A model generated the notes under the pieces. It did not search any database. It was not told the DNA's origin and worked only from the letters and a program-made list of their open reading frames with translations. This document shows positions 41,590 to 49,320 of a stretch of DNA of 64,000 nt, piece by piece; the first letter of the stretch is position 1, and every line of letters begins with the position of its first letter. Location: IMG/VR virus record IMGVR_UViG_3300026518_000006, positions 171,594 to 235,593 of that record. The stretch is one strand, 5' to 3'. The translations under genes and the position numbers were made by a program. Source of the DNA: a virus.

Positions 41590-42579
41590 ATGAGACAGTA
41601 TGATTTTAATTATATTGATAGCAAAGTAGTTGGGTTTATGATAAATGATATTTGTAATATGGCTTGTACTTATTGTTATCAACAAGCAAACAATTTATGT
41701 GAAGACGACCACAAAAAAAATAGAGCTCTTATTGATAAAGTGCTTGATTATGTTGTGCATCTATCAGAAGTAGATAGACCTCATCAGATAAGCATAGAGG
41801 GAGGGGAGCCATTTTTTGATACACAAACATTAGAATACTTTTTCACACAGGTTGAAAAAAAATTAAAACAATACCCAAATTTTTATTCAAGGATATTAAT
41901 TGTAACAAACGGGACTAAAAGAGATAATATAAAATACATTATAGATAAATTTGATTTTAGTGCTTTCAATGTCACAATGGAAGTATCATTACATTATACG
42001 CAAATGTCAAATACAGCACTAAAAAAATTCACATCTAATGTTGTGGAATTTAAAAAATATATTGAGTATGTTAGAGTATTGGCACCATTAAGCCTAAAAA
42101 AGCTCCCAAAATACCTAAATATTATATTGAAAGTGTTAGATTTGCACGATGTATATTATTTTTTTGCACCAATTGTAGGATTAAATGAAATTAATGAGAT
42201 ATATGATATGAGTGGTTTTCCTTTTAAGGGTGAGGTAGATGTTTTAATAAATGGGGAAACAAAGAATATCAATGCAATATACGACAAATCACTAACAACT
42301 GACGGTATGGTGTGTGAAAATAATCAGTGCTTCTTTTTTTATAATACAGGGGATATAAAAATGTTTTCCTGTATTAATAATAGAGAAACAAAAAATATCT
42401 TCAAAGATAGTTTTGATGATATTTTTCAAATGGATAAACGAACAATATGTACTCTTGATTATTGTATGGACTGTAATTTGAATACAAAATATGAGATGTC
42501 TGAGTTAGACCCAAACAATAAAGACGATGCTGACTTAATAAAATATTACATAGAGCAACGAAATAATACATCTTTCTAA
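41590..42579 (+). CDS. Radical SAM enzyme 9
   Basis: The product has 329 residues. C22-NMA-C26-TY-C29-YQQ, 'QISIEGGEPFFDTQTLEY', and C-terminal 'VCENNQCFFFYN', 'MFSCINN', 'TICTLDYCMDCNLN', an auxiliary-cluster pattern. Last of the series; followed by a 64-base gap with inverted repeat TGCCATAAA...TTTATGGCA before the transketolase gene. Confidence 0.85.
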   Translation: MRQYDFNYIDSKVVGFMINDICNMACTYCYQQANNLCEDDHKKNRALIDKVLDYVVHLSEVDRPHQISIEGGEPFFDTQTLEYFFTQVEKKLKQYPNFYSRILIVTNGTKRDNIKYIIDKFDFSAFNVTMEVSLHYTQMSNTALKKFTSNVVEFKKYIEYVRVLAPLSLKKLPKYLNIILKVLDLHDVYYFFAPIVGLNEINEIYDMSGFPFKGEVDVLINGETKNINAIYDKSLTTDGMVCENNQCFFFYNTGDIKMFSCINNRETKNIFKDSFDDIFQMDKRTICTLDYCMDCNLNTKYEMSELDPNNKDDADLIKYYIEQRNNTSF

Positions 42580-42643
42580 TTCCTAAACATTGCCATAAAA
42601 CTATTAAAAGTATTTTTAAAGGTAATTTATGGCATAATAAAGT

Positions 42644-43339
42644 ATGAGTTTAGAAACAAAAGAATTATTAAAATACTCTTATAAAAATAAGTTGGCACAT
42701 ATACCGAGTGCGCTTTCAATGGCTCCCTATATCAATGCTGTATTTAATACAAGAGTAACAAAAGATGATATTATAGTTATAGGTAAACCATTTGGGTCAC
42801 AGGCATATTATCTGACTTGGAAGAAGTTGGGTTGGATAGATGACATTGAATCATTAAGTGTAGGTGTAAAACACGATGAAATTGATTTTGTGGACTACTC
42901 TGAAGAAACTATTGGTAACGCATTGGGTGTAGCCATAGGATTGGCATTAGCTAACCCGAATAAATTGGTCTATGTAAACCTCAGCGATGGTGCTCTACAG
43001 ATGGGAAATACCCTTGAAGCCATTCAATTTATAGGACATAATAATATAAAAAATATTTTTGTAACCGTTGATATGAACAATTATCAGGTTACGGGTAAAA
43101 CTACTGATATAATTGATGTTGCACCTGTGATGAAGTTGTGTGAAGAATATTCTTGGCAAGTTGGTGGGGTTACAGGGTTTTATAAAGATATTTTAGAAAC
43201 TTATTTTAAATCAATGACATTTATAGGCAAACCTAAAATTGTCTTTATATCAACAATAAAAGGCTATGAGGTTCCATCTATGACTAAAGACCCTGTTAAG
43301 TGGCACTATAAGAAATTAGAGCCTGAAGATATGGTTTAG
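42644..43339 (+). CDS. Transketolase-like protein, ThDP-binding (PP) half
   Basis: The product has 231 residues. 'HIPSALSMAPYINAVFN' is the opening of the PP domain and 'VNLSDGALQMGNTLEAIQFI' ending in 'DMNNYQVTGKT' is the thiamine-diphosphate motif (GDG...NN, here SDG). Two-subunit transketolase- or DXS-like enzymes have this as a separate chain. The partner half is at 44477, with four small genes in between. The pair could make a ketose or branched building block for the glycan pathway of the island. Confidence 0.8.
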   Translation: MSLETKELLKYSYKNKLAHIPSALSMAPYINAVFNTRVTKDDIIVIGKPFGSQAYYLTWKKLGWIDDIESLSVGVKHDEIDFVDYSEETIGNALGVAIGLALANPNKLVYVNLSDGALQMGNTLEAIQFIGHNNIKNIFVTVDMNNYQVTGKTTDIIDVAPVMKLCEEYSWQVGGVTGFYKDILETYFKSMTFIGKPKIVFISTIKGYEVPSMTKDPVKWHYKKLEPEDMV

Positions 43340-43348
43340 GAGAAAATT

Positions 43349-43612
43349 GTGAAGATAGAGCCAAATGATTTAGTGCAATACAAAATAGAAGACCACAGTG
43401 ACAGCAGTCTAAAATATGGTGTTATTGAACATATATCGTAGCGCAAAGATACAAATAATGATATGCTATCAGGCACAATTGCTTTATGGAAAATAAAAAA
43501 TAAAGGCTGTATTAAACAAATGTATCTACTTTCACATTTTAAAGTTATTGAAAATTTTGGTAAAATAACCCCCGCTGAATTCAAAAAACAATACCCTGAG
43601 AGGTTTATATGA
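43349..43612 (+). pseudogene. Small tagged protein (YPERFI) interrupted by in-frame TAG
   Basis: From GTG at 43349 (AGGAGAAAATT ahead) the reading is MKIEPNDLVQYKIEDHSDSS ... IEHIS, TAG at 43439-43441, then in the same frame RKDTNNDMLSGTIALWKIKN ... KKQYPERFI, TGA overlapping the next ATG. The 87 residues form an SH3-like small protein with the C-terminal tag. One point change explains it; suppression cannot be excluded. Confidence 0.6.
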
Positions 43613-43869
43613 GATTATACAAGAACAAAAAACTAATGGTTGCCGTAGATGACAATCTGCAAAGTTGGACGAAAATAACCGACAACCCAAACAGCATATT
43701 CAACAATAGTGATAAATACACTCCAAAAGGATATGTGATAAAGATAAAAAAAGACTTTTGTATTTGCAGAGTAGGTTTTGAAACAACTCCTGTTATGGAA
43801 TTATACTATGTTGGTGTTTTTTACAATGAAGATGATTTAAAGAAACTTATACCTGAGAATTTTGTTTAA
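43609..43869 (+). CDS. Small protein with C-terminal tag IPENFV
   Basis: The product has 86 residues, beta-rich ('MRLYKNKKLMVAVDDNLQSW'), ending KKLIPENFV. Overlaps the interrupted gene by 4 bases. Similar in layout to the next gene (both start with a short strand, then 'L...DDLR/DNLQ'). Confidence 0.65.
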   Translation: MRLYKNKKLMVAVDDNLQSWTKITDNPNSIFNNSDKYTPKGYVIKIKKDFCICRVGFETTPVMELYYVGVFYNEDDLKKLIPENFV

Positions 43870-43871
43870 TT

Positions 43872-44141
43872 ATGAGAATATATATTAATAACCAAAAAGA
43901 AACTCCCTTAATGGTGGGCTTGACAGACGACCTTAGACATCATTCAACTGTATCAACTAAAACCAAAGATTTATTTATCACTTTAAAAAAGGTGTATTTA
44001 AAAGATGTTTCAGAAAAATATTGTTATTATACCTCTAAGTATTCTTACAGTGAGATGGGAGGTACTATAAAATTCAAGTACATAGGTCAGGTTGAAAAAG
44101 AGGAAGATGTAATGAGTCTTATAGCGGAGTATTTTATATGA
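43872..44141 (+). CDS. Small protein with C-terminal tag IAEYFI
   Basis: The product has 89 residues. 'MRIYINNQKETPLMVGLTDDL' parallels the previous gene, and 'KFKYIGQVEKEEDVMSLIAEYFI' (in parts) its end, so the two are paralogues. The last residues are LIAEYFI. Overlaps the next gene by 4 bases. Confidence 0.65.
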   Translation: MRIYINNQKETPLMVGLTDDLRHHSTVSTKTKDLFITLKKVYLKDVSEKYCYYTSKYSYSEMGGTIKFKYIGQVEKEEDVMSLIAEYFI

Positions 44142-44410
44142 CTAAAGAACTCGTGGTTGGCGAATATTGTGTATATGACTATGAGGGTGTTGTGATATTA
44201 ACCAAAATAGAAAAGAATAAAGAATATTTTGGTGGAATTCAAGCTGTGGATATATTTAAAGTTAATAAAGGAGCTGAAAATCCACACATAGACATAATGA
44301 CATCTCCTTGGGAAATTGCGAAGGTCATCACATCAAATGGAATAGATGTACTGGGCGTTTTTAAGAATAAAGAGGAAATGTTGAAAGAATTTGGAGAATA
44401 TTTTATATAA
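44138..44410 (+). CDS. Small protein with C-terminal tag FGEYFI
   Basis: The product has 90 residues, start 'MTKELVVGEYCVYDYEGVVI' SH3-like, end 'MLKEFGEYFI'. Fourth gene of the tagged cassette inserted between the two transketolase halves. Confidence 0.65.
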   Translation: MTKELVVGEYCVYDYEGVVILTKIEKNKEYFGGIQAVDIFKVNKGAENPHIDIMTSPWEIAKVITSNGIDVLGVFKNKEEMLKEFGEYFI

Positions 44411-44476
44411 AATATATGAGTTTTATAATATCAAAATAGAGGGCGGTTAATTAGCCTATATTTTAAAAGGACTAAA

Positions 44477-44956
44477 ATGAGAGCGACTTTAGATAAGTTT
44501 TTAAGACGAGTTAAAAATGAAGATATTTGGTTTCTTCACGCTGATATGTGGGGGTTTGACACATCAAAATACCCTAATTCTTTGAATTGTGGTATACAAG
44601 AGCCTACAATGGTTAATATAGCTTCAGGGTTAGCCTCACAAGGAAAAAAGGTTATAATCTACGGGGTAGCGGGTTTTGTGTTGTATAAAGCATACGAACA
44701 AATAAAATTTAATGTTAAAGGTTGGGCTGAAAACTACGGAAGTATTATTTTTGTAAATGCAGGTCATAATGGGTGTTATTCTGTTGCGGGAAGAGGACAC
44801 TTGGTTGAAGATGACTACAAGCTTTGTGATGCTTTAGATTTAGAGCTCTCTACCCCTATGTGTAGAAAGGAATTTTTGAGAGAAGTAAAATTGGGGTTAA
44901 AAGAAAATGGAGCAAAATTTATAAGATTAGGGTGGGATGATGAAAAGTGGCAATGA
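44477..44956 (+). CDS. Transketolase-like protein, pyrimidine-binding half
   Basis: The product has 159 residues. 'FDTSKYPNSLNCGIQEPTMV' with Glu after GIQ, 'NIASGLASQGKKVIIYGVAG' and 'YKAYEQIKFNVKGW' match the transketolase Pyr domain, whose Glu activates thiamine diphosphate. The C-terminal regulatory domain of full transketolases is absent. With the PP half at 42644 it makes a minimal two-chain enzyme. It overlaps the epimerase gene by 20 bases. Confidence 0.8.
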   Translation: MRATLDKFLRRVKNEDIWFLHADMWGFDTSKYPNSLNCGIQEPTMVNIASGLASQGKKVIIYGVAGFVLYKAYEQIKFNVKGWAENYGSIIFVNAGHNGCYSVAGRGHLVEDDYKLCDALDLELSTPMCRKEFLREVKLGLKENGAKFIRLGWDDEKWQ

Positions 44957-45761
44957 TTTATATGTGGTTTTTGGTGGAACAGGTGTAATAGGAAAAAGTC
45001 TTATAAAAAGATTGGTGTCCGAAAATAAAAAAGTGGTGAATATAAGCCGTGTAAACAAAAATGAGCAAGCTAATAAAAACTATCAGTTAGATTTGGGCAC
45101 CGCTTCTTATGATGATATTATGCGGTTGTATACGAAAATCAGAAATGATTTTTCGGAATATGTTATAAAAGGTACTTTTTATTTAGCAACTTACTCCACT
45201 TCAGAGAAGATGAGCAAAAAGCAATTAGAAAATGAACCTAATGTTGTTGACAATATTATTGGATTATTTGGTGAGCCGTTTTTATATATGAGCTCTTACG
45301 CTGTTATGGATGATACAAAATTTAAAAGTGGTGATGTTAAGATAAATTATAGAAGAGCTAAAACAAATACCGAAAAAGTTATAACTAATTTTTCTGAATT
45401 AGAGGTTTATGCTTTGCGTGTTCCTGCTGTTTATGGTGGCTCTGATAATCATAGAGCAGTCTATAAAATAGCGGAAAGATTAAAAAATAATAAAGATGTG
45501 TGTATTCACGACAATAAGATATTGTTTGTTTATCTTAAAGAAGTTGTAGATGAAATTATGTCGATTTACTCAAAAGATGGGTTGTTTCCCAACTCTTATG
45601 AAGATTTTGATTTAGATAATGTGTTTGTTCTTGAAAAACAAGAATTGCCGTTGTTGAATATTGTGTTCAATCTAAAGACTGTCTTTAAAAGTTCATCTGA
45701 TATAATTATAGATATATCAGATGAAGAGGACGCATTTATCAGAACAATACTCAACGATTGA
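44937..45761 (+). CDS. NAD-dependent nucleotide-sugar epimerase/dehydratase family protein
   Basis: The product has 274 residues. 'VVFGGTGVIGKSLIKRL' is the Rossmann GxxGxxG, 'LYMSSYAVMDD' the catalytic Ser strand and 'NYRRAKTNTEK' the Y-x-x-x-K pair; 'ALRVPAVYGGSDNH' is typical of extended SDR sugar enzymes. It closes the plus-strand island, convergent with the gene ending at 45751. Confidence 0.85.
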   Translation: MMKSGNDLYVVFGGTGVIGKSLIKRLVSENKKVVNISRVNKNEQANKNYQLDLGTASYDDIMRLYTKIRNDFSEYVIKGTFYLATYSTSEKMSKKQLENEPNVVDNIIGLFGEPFLYMSSYAVMDDTKFKSGDVKINYRRAKTNTEKVITNFSELEVYALRVPAVYGGSDNHRAVYKIAERLKNNKDVCIHDNKILFVYLKEVVDEIMSIYSKDGLFPNSYEDFDLDNVFVLEKQELPLLNIVFNLKTVFKSSSDIIIDISDEEDAFIRTILND

Positions 45762-45954
45762 GTGGAATATTTTTGTTATCTGAACAGATATCATAAACTC
45801 CATCTTTTTCAACTAAAGCATAAGCTCCATTTGAAGTAAGTACTTTATATCTTACTTCATCTACCATTACTATAAAGCTTTTGTCGAGTTTTGCTGTGTT
45901 TACAAACATCTCAACTAAATCTTCAAACTGCTTTTTTGCTTGGTTAAAAGTCAT
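45751..45954 (-). CDS. Small early protein, unknown
   Basis: The ATG at 45954 follows the standard early leader; a longer upstream reading would begin in the promoter and is rejected. The product has 67 residues ('MTFNQAKKQFEDLVEMFVNT', ending NIPLNR). Its stop overlaps the end of the epimerase gene by 11 bases. Confidence 0.6.
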   Translation of the reverse strand: MTFNQAKKQFEDLVEMFVNTAKLDKSFIVMVDEVRYKVLTSNGAYALVEKDGVYDICSDNKNIPLNR

Positions 45955-45985
45955 TTTCAATCCTTTATCTCTTTTAAGGTACCTA

Positions 45986-46014
45986 ATTATACAATAATCT
46001 TTAGAAGAAGTCAA
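45986..46014 (-). promoter_or_regulatory. Early sigma-70 promoter, family copy 6
   Basis: Minus-strand TTGACT-N17-TATAAT, 32 bases before the ATG at 45954, downstream of the palindromic terminator at 46057. Confidence 0.85.
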
Positions 46015-46056
46015 GTAGTTTTAGAGGTTTTTGAGTATTTTTTGAGGACTTTTGAA

Positions 46057-46083
46057 GATTTTACTTTTTGAAAAAGTAAAATC
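46057..46083. terminator. Palindromic terminator, family copy 6
   Basis: GATTTTACTTTTT-G-AAAAAGTAAAATC, perfect 13-bp arms, after the repeat-protein gene and before the early promoter at 45986. Confidence 0.75.
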
Positions 46084-46093
46084 TCTTGAAGAG

Positions 46094-46642
46094 CTATATG
46101 AAATACTGAGGAAAGTGTTCGTTACCGAACTCAATATATTTTTGTTTAATGTCTTTGTCTAACTCTACATTAGGATAGTAATACTCGTTTTCAAATGAAG
46201 TTATTTGGTTATTATAACAATAGAATTTGCCCTTAACATCAGGACAGTATTTAAATGAAGTTATCTGATTATAACTACAATTAATATCACCTTTAATATC
46301 AGGACAAAACTCGAATGAAGTTATTTGATTTCCACTACAATTAATATCACCCTTAATATCAGGACAAAACTCGAATGAAGTTATCTGATTTCCACTACAA
46401 TCAAAATTGTCCTTAATATCAGGACAATACTCAAATGAGGTTATCTCGTTATAGGCACAATTAAAGTCACCCTTAATATCAGGACAGTACTTAAATGAGG
46501 TTATTTTGTTATAACTACAATCAAAATTACCCTCAACTCTTTTATAACAACCCTCTAATGAAGTTAATCCTTTATCAGAGATATTAAGGTCTCCATTATA
46601 GACTTCATTTGATTTGTCTCCATAGAGGTCTTTGAATGTCAT
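46094..46642 (-). CDS. Repeat protein, paralogue of 17691, with FPQYFI tag
   Basis: The product has 182 residues with six 20-residue ITSF-x-(Y/F)CPDIKGD-x-NCS repeats, one fewer than the copy at 17691. N-terminal 45 residues and the end 'IEFGNEHFPQYFI' are almost identical between copies, while inner repeats are shuffled, which suggests duplication followed by unequal exchange. Function unknown. Confidence 0.75.
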   Translation of the reverse strand: MTFKDLYGDKSNEVYNGDLNISDKGLTSLEGCYKRVEGNFDCSYNKITSFKYCPDIKGDFNCAYNEITSFEYCPDIKDNFDCSGNQITSFEFCPDIKGDINCSGNQITSFEFCPDIKGDINCSYNQITSFKYCPDVKGKFYCYNNQITSFENEYYYPNVELDKDIKQKYIEFGNEHFPQYFI

Positions 46643-46651
46643 AAATACTCC

Positions 46652-46885
46652 TTATAAATAATCATCAAAAATTTCTACTTTAAAACCACAATCATCCATT
46701 AATGAGTTACAAACAATGACATTCTCCTTAAATATATCTTTTATTTTTAACAAATTTTCCAATCTATCTAACTCTATTGTGTAATACACTATTTCAGTTC
46801 CTGATGGTGCTTTGTGTTTTCGTTTTGTTACGGACAAATTTTTAAAATCCGTACTATTACTTACTCTTGAAATTTCTGCTCTCAT
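46652..46885 (-). CDS. Small protein, unknown
   Basis: The ATG at 46885 (MRAEISRVSNSTDFKNLSVT) follows AAAAGGATTTAATT. The product has 77 residues and ends EIFDDYL, a distant echo of the C-terminal tag. First gene of a two-gene minus-strand unit. The longer reading upstream is rejected for lack of a ribosome binding site. Confidence 0.55.
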   Translation of the reverse strand: MRAEISRVSNSTDFKNLSVTKRKHKAPSGTEIVYYTIELDRLENLLKIKDIFKENVIVCNSLMDDCGFKVEIFDDYL

Positions 46886-47055
46886 AATTAAATCCTTTTT
46901 AATTTGATGTATTTTAACATAATAATCTTTAAAACAAAATTTGTTGTAAACCCACATAACAAAAAATACCTTAAAATAAGATAAATTGGATAACTTTTTG
47001 TAATATTAATACCAAATTTAAAATTAAATTAAGCTTAATATCATAAAATAAAATT

Positions 47056-47946
47056 ATGAAAAATAAGAACGATAACAATAATCAAATTGAATTGCCTAGT
47101 GATATTGAAGAGATGTCGGGAATAGAAATAGACGACCCATCAGTATTACAGACAATTAAAGGAACCACCAAAACAGTTTCCCACTATCTTAGTGAGCCGA
47201 CATTAAATTCTGAATTAATTCTTCGCAATAATCGTCTAAAACTAGAGAAGGATAAAAGCTTATATAATGACGAACATTTAGAAAAATTGCTTGAATTAAG
47301 AGCAGAATATGAAAGATTAGACCAAGATACATCATCAGGACTTCAAAAAATCAAAAGAGAGATACGAAATGAAATTCGTGATTTAAGCTCCAAAACTTAT
47401 GTGTATAGAGATGATAATATTTTTGGGGCAATGGTACTTCAAATTATGAATAATATCGCAACAAGACCTAACTTTAGCGGTTATTCGTATCTTAATGAAA
47501 TGAAGTCGTTAGCCACAGAACATATTTTAAAATACACTTGGAAATTTGACTCTTATAAACAAAGTAAAATCACAGGTCAATATATCTCGGCATTTACATA
47601 CATCAGTACAATTATATTTAATGCTTTTGTGGCGACCATCAATAAACAAAACAAAGAAGCTGAGAAAATAAAACAAGATTTCCTAGAAACACAAAAACTC
47701 TTCCACAGAGAACCGAACCAAAGTACCTATCAAAAAGACCACAGTGAATTTGAAAAAACGGTTAAGATAGTGAATATTCCTAAAAAACTAATCAATGAAA
47801 TCGAAAAAATACCACTTGATGCTGAAGATATTATGGTAAAAATTCCTGAAGACTATGTAATTGAAATGAAAGAATATATTATGATTACGCAATATAGTAA
47901 TAAGAATAACATAAATCTGAGTATTACTAGAATTAAAGAGGACTAA
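47056..47946 (+). CDS. Late sigma factor (T4 gp55-like)
   Basis: The product has 296 residues, longer than T4 gp55 (185). The central block 'VLQIMNNIATRPNFSGYSYL' with 'NEMKSLATEHILKYTWKFDSYK' and 'AFTYISTIIFNAFVATINKQ' matches the region-2-like core of gp55, which recognises TATAAATA as a sliding-clamp-dependent sigma. The window contains at least nine such boxes. The N-terminal 60 and C-terminal 90 residues are additional and unassigned. Followed without a gap by endonuclease VII, as in T4-type gene neighbourhoods. Confidence 0.75.
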   Translation: MKNKNDNNNQIELPSDIEEMSGIEIDDPSVLQTIKGTTKTVSHYLSEPTLNSELILRNNRLKLEKDKSLYNDEHLEKLLELRAEYERLDQDTSSGLQKIKREIRNEIRDLSSKTYVYRDDNIFGAMVLQIMNNIATRPNFSGYSYLNEMKSLATEHILKYTWKFDSYKQSKITGQYISAFTYISTIIFNAFVATINKQNKEAEKIKQDFLETQKLFHREPNQSTYQKDHSEFEKTVKIVNIPKKLINEIEKIPLDAEDIMVKIPEDYVIEMKEYIMITQYSNKNNINLSITRIKED

Positions 47947-48425
47947 TGCCGACACAACTTGAGCACAAAGATATAAAAGCTTTGAGACTTGAAATTCTTG
48001 AAGAACAGGACGGTATTTGTCCTCTTTGTGGAACCCCAATTGATATCGAGGATGCGGTACTTGACCACGACCATTCAACAACATTAATAAGAGGGGTGTT
48101 GCACAGTTGTTGCAACTCTATAGAGGGCAATCTAAAACACAAGTTTAAACGGGGAGGTGGAGAAAAATATACTGACTTCTTGAGTTATATAAAAAATTTG
48201 TGTGTATATCTTGAAAAAGAGCAATACCCGCTGATACATCCTATTGAAAAACCAAAAGAACCAAAGCTTATGAAGAGTAGCTATAATGAATTAATCCGCA
48301 CATTAAAAAAGAACAAGTACAAGTATAAAATACCACCATATCCGAAATCCAAAAAAATAACAAAACCACTTTTGAGGTTATATGAACAATTCAACATAAC
48401 ACCAAAATTCTACAAAGGAAAATGA
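47946..48425 (+). CDS. Recombination endonuclease VII (T4 gp49-like)
   Basis: The product has 159 residues. Zinc-binding Cys pairs are 'GICPLCGTP' (25, 28) and 'HSCCNSIEGN' (55, 56); the catalytic His-metal site is 'VLDHDHSTTLIRGVLH' (40-53) with Asn62 in EGN. The enzyme resolves Holliday junctions and branched DNA before packaging. Starts one base inside the gp55-like stop. Confidence 0.9.
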   Translation: MPTQLEHKDIKALRLEILEEQDGICPLCGTPIDIEDAVLDHDHSTTLIRGVLHSCCNSIEGNLKHKFKRGGGEKYTDFLSYIKNLCVYLEKEQYPLIHPIEKPKEPKLMKSSYNELIRTLKKNKYKYKIPPYPKSKKITKPLLRLYEQFNITPKFYKGK

Positions 48426-48667
48426 TGAACAACAGTATAGTCGATTTAATCAATAAGATATGGGAAATGAATGGCGATAGTTTAGCGGATAAGATATTAG
48501 ACTATTGTGAAACATTTGGAGAAGATGAAAGAGAAGTTGGGGAATTGTTAGCACAAAGTCCTGATTTTAAGAAAATTCTTTATAAAGACTGCTTAAAAAA
48601 TAATATAATCAAAGATGATGATTTAAAAGCACACTTGAGTCGTACAGAAAAAATTGAGCCTTGGTAA
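48425..48667 (+). CDS. Small acidic protein, unknown
   Basis: About 80 residues, helical ('DLINKIWEMNGDSLADKILD'), ending TEKIEPW. Two ATGs in a row; the second has the better distance to AAGGAAA. Coupled to the endonuclease VII gene. Confidence 0.55.
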   Translation: MNNSIVDLINKIWEMNGDSLADKILDYCETFGEDEREVGELLAQSPDFKKILYKDCLKNNIIKDDDLKAHLSRTEKIEPW

Positions 48668-48740
48668 TTTCTGTTTTAATAATCCTTTAATGGTTAAAAT
48701 GGTAAAATATTTTTTAATTTAACCTAAAAAAGGAAAATAT

Positions 48741-49256
48741 GTGATTACATACAGACAACAAGTGAAGATAATTTACAATATTTTTAAGTCATTTGAAACA
48801 GGAGAGATTAAAGACCACTTTATGCCAAATGACTATAACCAATTCACAAAATTTTTGTACAATCATTCCAAATTTGAGAGTATGACTATACCATATTTCA
48901 AACTAATTCTGATATACACAAATTATTATTTTTCAACAACAAGTATTAAAGACCTATTAGAGACAATCAGCGACTTTACCAAGTCTGATTTGATAGGCGT
49001 AAAACAATTAAAAGAAGATGTGAAATCATACAACTATATTATAAGAACAGACCTATCTAAAATAGAGGAGAGTACTTTAAACTATTTCACGCTTTTACAG
49101 AGAAAAGAAATACACCCTTTCACTTTTGCTTGGTATTACAAAAGACACCCTGAAGAATTGGAAAGTTTTGGTAGACACGAAAAACGAATAATTGAAAAAT
49201 ATTACAAAAGAGCAAGAGTTCTGACAGACTATTTCAAATTGGATAGTGACGATTGA
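48741..49256 (+). CDS. Unknown protein before the clamp loader
   Basis: The product has 171 residues from a GTG start behind AAAAAGGAAAATAT. Helical, Tyr/Phe-rich ('FTFAWYYKRHPEELESFGRH' read near the end). Position before gp44-like gene suggests a replication or transcription role; in T4 relatives gp33 or regA-like genes lie near here, but no motif supports either. Confidence 0.55.
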   Translation: MITYRQQVKIIYNIFKSFETGEIKDHFMPNDYNQFTKFLYNHSKFESMTIPYFKLILIYTNYYFSTTSIKDLLETISDFTKSDLIGVKQLKEDVKSYNYIIRTDLSKIEESTLNYFTLLQRKEIHPFTFAWYYKRHPEELESFGRHEKRIIEKYYKRARVLTDYFKLDSDD

Positions 49257-49320
49257 TATTGTTTAAGGATAATATCAGAAAGTTACAATATAATTCAAAA
49301 TTAAACAAAGGTGAAATACA

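Noticed and set aside
42584-42640. Inverted repeat TGCCATAAA...TTTATGGCA before the transketolase gene as an operator
   Set aside because: Only one related half-site (TTTATGGCATAG near 51523) was seen, too little to support a regulator site; recorded only as context.
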